Shown here: positions 35,212-43,353 of the stretch, piece after piece
How positions within the stretch are numbered: the stretch's first letter is position 1
How the letters are laid out: each line of letters opens with the position of its first letter
Assembly (NCBI GenBank): GCA_022511445.1
Contig: JAFLVE010000107.1
Span: forward strand, 1-64,000
Source: Clostridiales bacterium
Lineage (GTDB): Bacteria; Bacillota; Clostridia; Christensenellales; Pumilibacteraceae
Length of the DNA: 64,000 nucleotides
Direction: 5' to 3'
Program-made: the position numbers and the translations under genes
Notes under the pieces: generated by a model
Told to the model about the DNA's origin: nothing
Seen by the model: the letters and a program-made list of their open reading frames with translations, nothing else
Database searches by the model: none

Positions 35212-37419
35212 ATGAAGAATTACGAGATTGTAAAGGCTTTGGTTAAAGGCGCTTACACCGAAGCGGCTAACTTACTTAAAGACGCCGCGCTCGGCGGAGA
35301 TTCCGAAGCTTTGTACTGCCTCGGGATTTGCTATGCAAGAGGAATAGGAGTAAAACAGGATATCGGCGAAGCGTTCAAGTGTTACAGAAACGCCGCGGCA
35401 AAAGGCTGCCGCGCGGCGCAAACGGCGTACGAGGAATTCGACCGTCAAATTCGTCTTGCCGACGATTCGGCTATAATCGACGGGACCGACCTCGCGTACA
35501 GAGTGAGCGGCTTGTCTCGGTCGGCTTTGATAGACGACAGCGCGGCGTTTTTCCATCAAGGCGGGGTTAAATCCCGCGAGAAGGAGTCCGATACCGAACC
35601 CGTTTATAAATACAAAAAGTACGACTATGCCGAGCCGCCCGTCGACCTACTTAAAACTTATCCGTACGAATACACGGATATAAAGGATCTCGAAGAGGTT
35701 GCAAATAGGCTTGTCGAAGTGTTTGGTAGGCTTTTTAAAGTGCAGGTAAACGTGCTCGGAATAATCCCCGGTCCTACATATACGCGCTTCGAGATAGAGG
35801 TACCCACGGGCTTCCAGTTAAAGAGCTTGGAGGCGAGGATAGCCGATTTGGAGTACGAGCTTGCCGTGGTGCAGCATATCCGTATAGAGGCGCCCATTCT
35901 CGGCAAGCGCGCGGTAGCCGTCGAGATACCCAACGTAAAGCGCGGGATAGTGGGGCTCCGCGACATAGTCGCCTCGGGCGAGTGGGCGGATACCAAAATG
36001 GAGATTCCTCTCCCCATAGGAAAGTCCGTGTCGGGCGAAATAGTGCTTTGCGATTTGAAACGAGTTCCGCACATTCTTATAGCGGGGCAGACGGGCAGTG
36101 GCAAGAGCGAACTGCTTAAATCGTTTATCGTCGGGCTTATGTACAAGCTGTCGCCCGAGGACTTGAGATTTATTTTAATCGACCCCAAGCGCGTCGAGTT
36201 TGTACAGTATCAGCATATGCCGCATTTGTTGTTTGATAAAATTCTTAGCGAGCAGGATGAGACGCTTAACGCGCTTAAGTGGGCGTGCCGCGAAATGGAA
36301 AACCGTTACGCTCTTATGCAAAAGCTTTCTTGCAGTAATATCGACAGCTATAACGCTCACGACGACGTTAAAAACGAGCAGTATCCCAAGATGCCGCGAA
36401 TCGTGATTATGATAGACGAGCTTGCCGACTTGATGATGTCTCCGCTCAAAGACGAGATAGAGGAAAAAATCAAGACTATTTCCGCAAAAGCGCGCGCCGC
36501 GGGCATTCACCTTTTAATCGCGACGCAGCGCCCGAGCCGCGACGTTATTACCGGCACGGTTAAAGCAAATCTCGCAAGCCGAATCGCATTTAAAGTTTCT
36601 TCGTCGATCGACTCTCGCATCGTCTTGGATACGAGCGGGGCGGAAAGTCTCATGGGCTTCGGCGACATGCTGTTTTATCCCGTCGACTATTCTCTTCCCA
36701 AGCGCGTTCAAAGCGCGTACTTAAGCGACGTCGAGCTTGCGGCGGTTGTGGAATACGTAAAGAGCAACTACGAGTGCGACTATAACGAGTACGCCGAAAA
36801 GTTTGTAACGAAAAACGATGCTTCGGAGGCATGTGCCGAGCCCGAGCTTACGCTCGAGACGGCGCTAAGCGGCGACGAGCTTTTTAAGAGCGTTTTGGAA
36901 TATGCCGTTGAATCCGGCTCGGTGTCAGTATCGGGGATTCAGCGTAAATTCGAAATAGGCTACGCGCGTGCGGCGCGCATCGTCGACGCGCTCGACAGCC
37001 TCGGATACATTGCGCCGCCGACCTTTACCGGCAAGGCGCGCGAAGTGCTTATTACTCCCGAAAAGCTCGCCGAGCTTTTAGGCGGCGAGGATGCGGAAGA
37101 ATCGCCCGCACCCCAAACCGAAGAGGCGTATGTTCCGCAGCCCGCAGTCGATTTTGTGCCGCCCGCGGTCGATTTGACTTCGCCCGACGAAGAGGATTCC
37201 CTCGTTCCGTCCGTTCTGGAAAAAGTCATAAAGACGGGCAAGGTAACCGTGGCGTTTGTTCAAAGAGCGTTTGCGATAGGGTACGGCAGAGCGTCGCGCA
37301 TAATAGAGACGCTGGAAAAAAGAGGCTTTATCGGTCCGCTCGAAAAGGACAAGCCTCGCGCGGTGTACATCACTCGCGAGCAATATAAAGAAATTTACGG
37401 TAAGGATATAATCGGCTGA
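35212..37419 (+). CDS. Soluble FtsK/SpoIIIE-type DNA translocase with N-terminal Sel1 module and two gamma-like domains
   Basis: 735 residues. Residues 1-75 carry the Sel1 cap and unit (ALYCLGICYARGIGVKQDIGEAFKCYRNAAAKG), matching the neighbouring genes, where FtsK normally has membrane helices; none are present. After a linker comes the FtsK alpha/beta motor: GPTYTRFEIEVP, Walker A GQTGSGKSE (~292-300), DPKRVEF, Walker B IVIMIDELADLMM (~397-409), and LLIATQRPSRDVITGTVKAN..RIAFKVSSSIDSRIVLD..GAE.LMGFGDML. Two winged-helix gamma-like domains follow (~572-604 IQRKFEIGYARAARIVDAL; ~676-709 VQRAFAIGYGRASRIIETL) instead of one. It should pump double-stranded DNA. Its task (division, sporulation or something new) is open; B. 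subtilis SftA is a known soluble relative but has no Sel1 domain. Confidence 0.92.
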   Translation: MKNYEIVKALVKGAYTEAANLLKDAALGGDSEALYCLGICYARGIGVKQDIGEAFKCYRNAAAKGCRAAQTAYEEFDRQIRLADDSAIIDGTDLAYRVSGLSRSALIDDSAAFFHQGGVKSREKESDTEPVYKYKKYDYAEPPVDLLKTYPYEYTDIKDLEEVANRLVEVFGRLFKVQVNVLGIIPGPTYTRFEIEVPTGFQLKSLEARIADLEYELAVVQHIRIEAPILGKRAVAVEIPNVKRGIVGLRDIVASGEWADTKMEIPLPIGKSVSGEIVLCDLKRVPHILIAGQTGSGKSELLKSFIVGLMYKLSPEDLRFILIDPKRVEFVQYQHMPHLLFDKILSEQDETLNALKWACREMENRYALMQKLSCSNIDSYNAHDDVKNEQYPKMPRIVIMIDELADLMMSPLKDEIEEKIKTISAKARAAGIHLLIATQRPSRDVITGTVKANLASRIAFKVSSSIDSRIVLDTSGAESLMGFGDMLFYPVDYSLPKRVQSAYLSDVELAAVVEYVKSNYECDYNEYAEKFVTKNDASEACAEPELTLETALSGDELFKSVLEYAVESGSVSVSGIQRKFEIGYARAARIVDALDSLGYIAPPTFTGKAREVLITPEKLAELLGGEDAEESPAPQTEEAYVPQPAVDFVPPAVDLTSPDEEDSLVPSVLEKVIKTGKVTVAFVQRAFAIGYGRASRIIETLEKRGFIGPLEKDKPRAVYITREQYKEIYGKDIIG

Positions 37420-37694
37420 TGGATAATTCCCTGTACGAAAAGATAAATAGCTTTGTCGGTAAAGCGGTGACTTACAAAAACCAAAGGGCATATATCGAGC
37501 GTATCACTGCGGAATACATTTACATACAGCAAAAAACCCAATTCGGTCTGTCGTTCTTTAGGCTGAACACCGGCGAGAATCCCGACGATAACGCCGTTAC
37601 GAGAGGGGAGATTTCGTTCGAGGACCCCGCGCTGAATTTAGAGTTTACCGAAGCGTACGAGGCCTTCGTCCGTTTCGTATCCGACAAAAGATAG
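37419..37694 (+). CDS. Small protein coupled to the Sel1-FtsK gene
   Basis: 91 residues, predicted alpha/beta, acidic, no membrane segment or recognised motif (starts MDNSLYEKINSFVGKAVTYK). Its ATG overlaps the translocase stop codon (TGATG), so it is translationally coupled and probably made in similar amounts. That makes it a candidate partner or regulator of the translocase. Function unknown. Confidence 0.6.
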   Translation: MDNSLYEKINSFVGKAVTYKNQRAYIERITAEYIYIQQKTQFGLSFFRLNTGENPDDNAVTRGEISFEDPALNLEFTEAYEAFVRFVSDKR

Positions 37695-37734
37695 TGTTTT
37701 GTCGAAAACTTTCAGTTATTTAGCCGAAACTCGC

Positions 37735-37763
37735 TTGACGGAAAAAAGCGATTGTGTTAAAAT
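37735..37763 (+). promoter_or_regulatory. Promoter at the head of the 83-bp tandem repeat
   Basis: TTGACG, 17-bp spacer, TAAAAT at 37758-37763. The predicted +1 (about 37770) is the first base of a hairpin that ends in GGGTTTTT, so the primary transcript would be a ~37-nt stem-loop RNA unless terminated inefficiently. Confidence 0.6.
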
Positions 37764-37935
37764 AACCGAGGCAGAGCATATACGGAGTTGTATTCTGCGG
37801 GTTTTTGTAACGAAATCAGAGAATCAATCTGTGATTGTGATAGAATAACCGAGGCAGAGCATATATGGAGTTGTATTCTGCGGGTTTTTGTAACGAAATC
37901 AAAGAAGCAATCTGTGATTGTGTTAAAATAACCGA
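37750..37935 (+). repeat. 83-bp tandem repeat (2.2 copies) with conserved hairpin
   Basis: GATTGTG starts units at 37750, 37833 and 37916. Each full unit has a -10-like box (TAAAAT or TAGAAT), then a hairpin GCAGA..ATAC/GTATTCTGC (37771-37798; 37854-37881) followed by GGGTTTTT. ATAC in unit 1 becomes ATAT in unit 2, keeping pairing by wobble. The segment GAAATCA..AATCTGTGATTGT also recurs at 52168-52276. Confidence 0.85.
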
Positions 37936-38009
37936 GGCAGAGTACGGATATTACAACAAATCGATTATACTGCTAAACGCAATCCGAAAAAATTACGAGA
38001 GGGCAGAAA

Positions 38010-38237
38010 ATGTTTAAGAAAAAGACATCGTCTTACTACTACATTACCAAGGACGAAGAGGACGGAAAAAAGGAAGTTGTCGCTATGGTCAAGGGCTCGG
38101 AGGACGACGCTCGTAAACGCTTTAACGAGATAGTCAACGCTCAGATCGAGGAATACCACGTTCTGAAAACGCTCGACAAGTGGCGCGTCATTCGTCTTTT
38201 CGATTCGGAAGACAGGCAGATAGCGCAGGAAGGCTAA
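38010..38237 (+). CDS. Small basic/acidic protein, unknown
   Basis: 75 residues starting MFKKKTSSYYYITKDEE, soluble, with a predicted strand-helix-strand pattern and no known motif. The site acGAGAGGGcagaaaATG supports the start. It lies downstream of the 83-bp tandem repeat, whose promoter-hairpin units may control it, and is closed by a terminator shared with the convergent gene. Function unknown. Confidence 0.55.
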   Translation: MFKKKTSSYYYITKDEEDGKKEVVAMVKGSEDDARKRFNEIVNAQIEEYHVLKTLDKWRVIRLFDSEDRQIAQEG

Positions 38238-38301
38238 AGCTTTTCCGTATTGAGTGCGCGTACCCGCTTAGACGGGAGTTTTATAATACTCGGCAAACAA
38301 A

Positions 38302-38333
38302 AACGGACTTGTGTTTTTCACAAGTCCTTTTTA
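38302..38333. terminator. Bidirectional terminator between convergent genes
   Basis: GGACTTGTG pairs with CACAAGTCC, with an A-run before and TTTTT after, so it can serve both the plus-strand gene ending at 38237 and the minus-strand gene ending at 38406. Confidence 0.85.
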
Positions 38334-38405
38334 TTTTTATAAGCAGTTCGAAAAGCAAGCGGTACGGCTTTATGTGCGGGGTAATATCCCGCCGCCGCGG
38401 AGCGG

Positions 38406-38894
38406 TTATTGCAGACGGTAGCTTTTTACGGGCTCGCCGAAAAACAGCGTGTGCGGCGTTTTGCTCGTGAACAGGTCGGGAATTTTTACGTCGATTTTTT
38501 CGGGCGAAACTGTCGCAATAACCTTGCATTCCACTATTAAACCGCATTCGCCGATAATGTAAGAATCGATATCCTTTGCGCGTTTGGGGTGGAGTCCGAG
38601 CGTTTCGAACTTATTGGTCTTAAAGCCGGACATTGTGTCGCACAGCGATATTTCGGTCCGCATGTCCCGCGCGGGCACGTTCAGCGCGAAGCTGCCCGTA
38701 TCGGTAACGATTTTGTACGAATACTTTATGCTTCGTATCGGCAGGATAAAAACGTCGCGCCCCCAAAGCGTGCCGAGCGTGCCCCAGTGTGTAACCATTA
38801 TGTTGGGCGTTTTGGTGCCGCAGGTTACAAACACGCCCGGTTCCTTAACGCTGTTTATAAGCGCCAGTCTGTCCTTTTCATGTAAAACACTCAT
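38406..38894 (-). CDS. Flavin reductase-like (flavoredoxin family) protein
   Basis: 162 residues. The split-barrel FMN-binding layout of the flavin reductase-like family is visible: PGVFVTCGTKTPNIMVTHWGTLGTLWGRDVFILPIRSIKYSYKIVTDTGSFALNVPARD (N-terminal two-thirds), then DTMSGFKTNKFETLGLHPKRA. Clostridial members of this length bind FMN and shuttle electrons or protect against oxygen. Single gene; the start is supported by acGGTGGaatatcgATG and a TATAAT upstream on the minus strand. Confidence 0.8.
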   Translation of the reverse strand: MSVLHEKDRLALINSVKEPGVFVTCGTKTPNIMVTHWGTLGTLWGRDVFILPIRSIKYSYKIVTDTGSFALNVPARDMRTEISLCDTMSGFKTNKFETLGLHPKRAKDIDSYIIGECGLIVECKVIATVSPEKIDVKIPDLFTSKTPHTLFFGEPVKSYRLQ

Positions 38895-39020
38895 CGATAT
38901 TCCACCGTTATTATATTGCTGTCGTATTGATTATAGCATAGCCGCCGAGCATATTCAATACTTTTTTAAAAAACGTGCGCCGCGGATTTGCTTTGGGCGT
39001 TTTTTTTGTTCGTATAAAAT

Positions 39021-39049
39021 TGACCGCGCAATGAAAATGTGATAAAATA
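39021..39049 (+). promoter_or_regulatory. pfk promoter
   Basis: TTGACC, 17-bp spacer, TAAAAT at 39044-39049. Probably drives pfk-ppx-ppk, whose genes are 17-18 bp apart. Confidence 0.7.
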
Positions 39050-39096
39050 ATAAAACCGATAGTGCGGTATACGTATATTCGGAAATCGGAGGGAGT

Positions 39097-40161
39097 ATGA
39101 AAATCGGTATTCTTACGTCGGGCGGGGACTGCCCCGGACTTAACGCGGTTATCCGCGGAATAGGCAAGTATTGCTTTAACAACATTAAAAACTGCGAGAT
39201 TGTCGGCATTGCCGACGGCTACGGCGGGCTTATCCGCGGCGAGTGCCACGAGATGAAAAAGTCGGAGTTTTCGGGTATTTTAACGCTCGGCGGCACCATA
39301 CTCGGCACGTCCCGGCAGCCGTTTAAGCTGATGACGGTAGAGGACGAAAACAGCGTTTCCCGCCTCAAGCTGATGAAGCAAAACTATAAAAAAATGGGGC
39401 TCGACTGTCTGTTGACTTTGGGCGGCGCGGGCACGCACAAAACTGCGGCGCTTCTTTCCGCCGAGGGCTGCAACGTCATAGGGCTTCCCAAGACGATAGA
39501 TAACGATATTTGGGGCACCGACGTTACGTTCGGCTTCCACACCGCGGTGGACATCGCCACCGAGTGCATAGACAGACTGCACACGACGGCGGCAAGCCAC
39601 GGCAGAACGATGCTTGTGGAGATTATGGGCAACAAGGCGGGCTGGCTCACGCTGTATGCGGGGCTTGCGGGCGGCGCGGACATAATCCTTTTGCCCGAGA
39701 TTCCGTTCTCGCCCGAAAAGGTGGCTAAGGCGGTGGAAAAGCGCGCCGACTCCGGCAAGGCGTTCAGCATCGTCGCGGTCGCGGAGGGCGCAATGACGGT
39801 AGAAGAATCCAAGATGAAAAAGAAGGAGCGTGCCGAAAAGCGCGGCGACAACGCGACAATTACGCAATGGCTGGCTAAATACGTTTCCGAAAAGGCGAAC
39901 GTGGAAGCGCGCGTAGTCGTGCCCGGGCACATTCAGCGCGGCGGCAGTCCGTCCGCTTACGACAGGGTGCTTTCCACCGAGTTCGGCTCGTTCGCTGGCA
40001 AGCTTATTAAGGACGAGCACTACGGCGTTACCGTCGCAATGGTAAAGGGTAAGGTTACTTACAACGCGTTAAGCGAGATAGCGGGCAAGGCGAAGCTTGT
40101 TCCCACCGACTGTCAGGAGATAAAAACGGGCGAGAGCATAGGCGTTTCGTTCGGGCGTTAA
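39097..40161 (+). CDS. pfkA: 6-phosphofructokinase, group III type
   Basis: 354 residues. Substrate and phosphoryl-donor motifs: LTSGGDCPGLNAVIRG (N-terminus), TLGGAGTHKTA (about 108-118), GLPKTIDNDIWGT (about 130-142), MGNKAGWL and PGHIQRGGSPSAYDR. The combination Gly in GGAGT with Lys in PKTIDND is the mixed pattern seen in group III enzymes: Gly at the first site goes with ATP use, while Lys at the second is usual for pyrophosphate enzymes. The donor therefore cannot be called from sequence alone. It phosphorylates fructose 6-phosphate in glycolysis. The adjoining ppx and ppk make a phosphate-polymer link worth testing. Start after cGGAGGGagtATG. Confidence 0.9.
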   Translation: MKIGILTSGGDCPGLNAVIRGIGKYCFNNIKNCEIVGIADGYGGLIRGECHEMKKSEFSGILTLGGTILGTSRQPFKLMTVEDENSVSRLKLMKQNYKKMGLDCLLTLGGAGTHKTAALLSAEGCNVIGLPKTIDNDIWGTDVTFGFHTAVDIATECIDRLHTTAASHGRTMLVEIMGNKAGWLTLYAGLAGGADIILLPEIPFSPEKVAKAVEKRADSGKAFSIVAVAEGAMTVEESKMKKKERAEKRGDNATITQWLAKYVSEKANVEARVVVPGHIQRGGSPSAYDRVLSTEFGSFAGKLIKDEHYGVTVAMVKGKVTYNALSEIAGKAKLVPTDCQEIKTGESIGVSFGR

Positions 40162-40178
40162 ATTACAAGGAGAATTAT

Positions 40179-41234
40179 ATGAAGTGTGCTGTAATAGACA
40201 TGAGCTCGACCGGCGTGTCTACCGTCGTTGCCGAGTGCGACGGCGGAAAAATTACCGAGATTCTTTATAAGGACCGCACCAACATCTCGGTTATCGAATA
40301 CCTCGAGGGCAGAAACCTCTCCCGCCGCGGGATAGAAAAGCTTATCGACGCGCTTATCGCGGCGCGGGCGTCCTCTAAGGCGCTCGGCGCAGAAGCGCTG
40401 TATGTAATTTCCACGGCGGCGCTAAGGCATATAGACAACCTCGAGGACGTTGCGGAAAACATCAGAACGCGCACCGGCATGGTAATAAACCACCTCGACG
40501 GCAAGACCGAGGCTTACTGCGACCACATGTCTAACCGAAAATACAGCGTGTACGAGCGCGCGGTCATGATAGATATCGGCGGCGGGAGCGTGGAGATAGG
40601 CGACCTTTCGAGCGACAAGCGTAGCGATATGATTTGCCTCGACTTCGGACCGCTGAAGCTCCGCAATAAATACGTGGCGGACATTTATCCGACGCTTGAC
40701 GAAGCTAAAAAAATCAAAAAGTTTTTGCGCAAAAAATGCGACGAGGAAAAGCTTCCCAAAAAGAGCGCGTTCCGCACCGCGGTGCTTGTAGGCTCTATAA
40801 ACGACTCGATTTACGCCGTGTACAAGGAGTACTGCGATAAGAAAAAAACGGACACGACCTTTACGTACGACAGGTACAAAAAGTTTGTGGAAATGCTCTT
40901 AACCTCTGACGAGAGAACTCGGCTTATAATGAAAGCCGCGCCCGAAAAGATAAACGTTCTGCCTGTTTCCGCCATAATACTGAAAGAGCTGCTTAAACGC
41001 TTTAAGCTCGACAACATAGTAATAAGCGACGCGGGCGTTAAGGAAGGATTTTTGGAGCTCGTGCTCGCGGGCGTCGAAAAGGGCGTAGCCGTCGATCTTA
41101 AAACTCCCGTCCCGCTGTATGCGCCCGTGGACCCGCCCGCAAAAAAGAGCTCGGGCAAGAAGGGCGGCAAAAAATCGACCGACAAAAAAGAGCCCAAAAA
41201 ACAAACGAAAAAAGAGTCTAAAAAAAGCGAATAA
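40179..41234 (+). CDS. ppx: Ppx/GppA family phosphatase (exopolyphosphatase-like)
   Basis: 351 residues. The ASKHA phosphatase fold shows MKCAVIDMSSTGVSTVV (phosphate 1), VISTAALRHIDN, and VMIDIGGGSVEIGDL (phosphate 2, ~129-143). It is expected to hydrolyse polyphosphate ends or pppGpp. The first motif reads DMSST where many members have DIGSN/S, a mild divergence. The last ~35 residues are a Lys/Ser tail (KKSSGKKGGKKSTDKKEPKK), probably disordered. It lies between pfk (17 bp) and ppk (18 bp) in one operon. Confidence 0.85.
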   Translation: MKCAVIDMSSTGVSTVVAECDGGKITEILYKDRTNISVIEYLEGRNLSRRGIEKLIDALIAARASSKALGAEALYVISTAALRHIDNLEDVAENIRTRTGMVINHLDGKTEAYCDHMSNRKYSVYERAVMIDIGGGSVEIGDLSSDKRSDMICLDFGPLKLRNKYVADIYPTLDEAKKIKKFLRKKCDEEKLPKKSAFRTAVLVGSINDSIYAVYKEYCDKKKTDTTFTYDRYKKFVEMLLTSDERTRLIMKAAPEKINVLPVSAIILKELLKRFKLDNIVISDAGVKEGFLELVLAGVEKGVAVDLKTPVPLYAPVDPPAKKSSGKKGGKKSTDKKEPKKQTKKESKKSE

Positions 41235-41252
41235 TATTCGAGCGGGGATAAA

Positions 41253-43304
41253 ATGACATCCGTTAAATTTATAAACGATATTTATATGAATAGGGAATAT
41301 TCCTGGATGCTGTTTAATAAACGCGTCCTCGACCAAGCGACCGATAACACAAACCCTCTCCTCGAGCGGTGCAAGTTTCTGTCGATATTCCACTCCAACT
41401 TTGACGAGTTTTTCATGGTGCGCGTAGGGAGCTTACTCAACGACGCCAAGCTTAACCCCGACGCCACCGAAAACAAGACGGGGCTCACCGCCAAAAAGCA
41501 GGTGGAGGGCATACTCGAGTGCGCCAAAAAATACTACGCGGAGGCGGACGGCGTGTACGCTAAGCTCAAGCGCGAGCTTAATAAAGCGGGGCTTAAAATC
41601 AAAAAGGCGGACGATTTGTCGGATAAACAGCGGGCAAAGTGCAAGGCGTATTTCTTTTCGCACGTTTTGCCCCTCCTGTCTCCCATGGTGCTCGACGCAA
41701 AGCACCCCATGATGCGCTTCGAGTCGATGAACTGCTACATGGTTTTCGAGCTTAACAAGTCGGGTAGGGATATGTACGGCGTTATGGCAATCAACCATAA
41801 GCTGCCGCGCGTGTTTCGCATAGACGACGGCAAGGGCAAAAAGGCGAGCATAATTACCGTCGAGGAGCTTATCCGCGCCTTCGGGCACACCGCGTTCGAC
41901 GGGTACGAGATAAAGAGTCAGGCTATGCTCCGTCTGACGCGTAACGCCGATTTCGACGCGAGCCTCGACGACGCCGATATTGAGCGCGACTTCGACTTTT
42001 CCAAATTCTTAATGCACAAGATAGAGCTCCGCGGCACGCAGGACGCGGTGCGGCTCCAGATAGACGAGGGCGCCGACTCAATTAAGTCCTTTATGCTTAA
42101 AACGCTCGGCATAAAAAAGCAATATTGCTTCGAGGTTAAAAACGGCTTCGACTTTAAGTTTATGATGTCGCTCGGCGGATACTTCAGCGAGGAGAAAAGC
42201 GCGGCGCTTAAGTATAAGCCCGCAAAGCCGAGGGTTTCGCCGATTGACAGCGGCGCGGACATTATCGACACCGTTCTTAACAAAGATATTTTCCTCGGCT
42301 ATCCGTTCGACAGCATGGATACGCTCGTGCGCCTTATCGACAGGTGCGCCGACGACAGCCGCGTCGCCTCCATTAAGATAACTATTTATCGTCTGGACTC
42401 GCATTCGCGCATTGTGGATGCCCTTAAAAAGGCGAGCGAAAACGGTAAGGAGGTTACCGTCGTTATCGAGCTTTGCGCGCGCTTCGACGAGGAAAACAAT
42501 CTCTATTTTTCGGAGGTGCTAAAGGAAGCGGGCTGCACGATAATTTACGGCATGGGCAATTATAAGGTCCATTCCAAGATAATTTCCATTGTGCTTACCG
42601 ACGGCGACGAAATAAAATACATCACCCATCTCGGCACCGGAAATTACAACGAGCAAACTTCGCGACTGTACACCGACCTTAACCTTATAACCGCCGACGA
42701 GAAAATAGGCAGGGACGCCGTCGCGTTCTTCCGAAACATCGCGATATGCAATACCGACTACGATTACGAAAAGCTGTTAATCGCGCCCAAGTCGCTTAAG
42801 AGCGGGCTTATTAAGTATATCGAGCGCGAGACCGATAAAGCCAAGGCGGGGCGCCCTGCGTACATCAATGCCAAAATGAACAGCCTTACCGATAAAACGA
42901 TTATCGACAAGCTCGTTGCGGCAAGCAAGGCGGGTGTTATAATTAAGCTTATCGTCCGCGGTATTTGCTGTCTCGTTCCCGGGATAGAGGGTAAAACCGA
43001 AAACATAAGCGTTATAAGCATTGTGGGCAGGTTTTTGGAGCACTCGCGCATATACTGCTTCGGCGACGGCGAGGACAGGGTTATGTTCATTTCGAGCGCA
43101 GACCTTATGACCCGCAACACCGATAAGCGCGTGGAGATAGCAACGCCGGTTACGGGCGAGATTGCGGACAGAATTTACGGCATGCTGAGTACTATGCTGA
43201 GCGACAACGTAAAAGCACGTAGGCTTACCTCTAAGGGTAAGTACGTTCCCATCGAGGACGGCGGCGAGCCTATTAACAGTCAGGAAAAGTTTCTTCTCGG
43301 TTGA
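41253..43304 (+). CDS. ppk1: Polyphosphate kinase 1
   Basis: 683 residues, the normal PPK1 length. An N-terminal helical domain (YMNREYSWMLFNKRVLDQA) precedes the two phospholipase-D-like catalytic domains: ITIYRLDSHSRIVDALKKASENGKEVTVVIELCARFDEENN, the phospho-accepting His in NYKVHSKI (~440), HLGTGNYNEQTSRLYTD, and the second His segment EHSRIYCFG. It polymerises the gamma-phosphate of ATP into polyphosphate. Operon with ppx gives both synthesis and breakdown. Confidence 0.95.
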   Translation: MTSVKFINDIYMNREYSWMLFNKRVLDQATDNTNPLLERCKFLSIFHSNFDEFFMVRVGSLLNDAKLNPDATENKTGLTAKKQVEGILECAKKYYAEADGVYAKLKRELNKAGLKIKKADDLSDKQRAKCKAYFFSHVLPLLSPMVLDAKHPMMRFESMNCYMVFELNKSGRDMYGVMAINHKLPRVFRIDDGKGKKASIITVEELIRAFGHTAFDGYEIKSQAMLRLTRNADFDASLDDADIERDFDFSKFLMHKIELRGTQDAVRLQIDEGADSIKSFMLKTLGIKKQYCFEVKNGFDFKFMMSLGGYFSEEKSAALKYKPAKPRVSPIDSGADIIDTVLNKDIFLGYPFDSMDTLVRLIDRCADDSRVASIKITIYRLDSHSRIVDALKKASENGKEVTVVIELCARFDEENNLYFSEVLKEAGCTIIYGMGNYKVHSKIISIVLTDGDEIKYITHLGTGNYNEQTSRLYTDLNLITADEKIGRDAVAFFRNIAICNTDYDYEKLLIAPKSLKSGLIKYIERETDKAKAGRPAYINAKMNSLTDKTIIDKLVAASKAGVIIKLIVRGICCLVPGIEGKTENISVISIVGRFLEHSRIYCFGDGEDRVMFISSADLMTRNTDKRVEIATPVTGEIADRIYGMLSTMLSDNVKARRLTSKGKYVPIEDGGEPINSQEKFLLG

Positions 43305-43353
43305 ACTCGCTTGTAGTACACCTACTCTTATCGGTAAGTAAAAGGAGGATATT

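Noticed and set aside
37750..37935. CRISPR array
   Set aside because: Units of 83 bp are wholly repeated with no unique spacers, only 2.2 copies, and no cas genes nearby.
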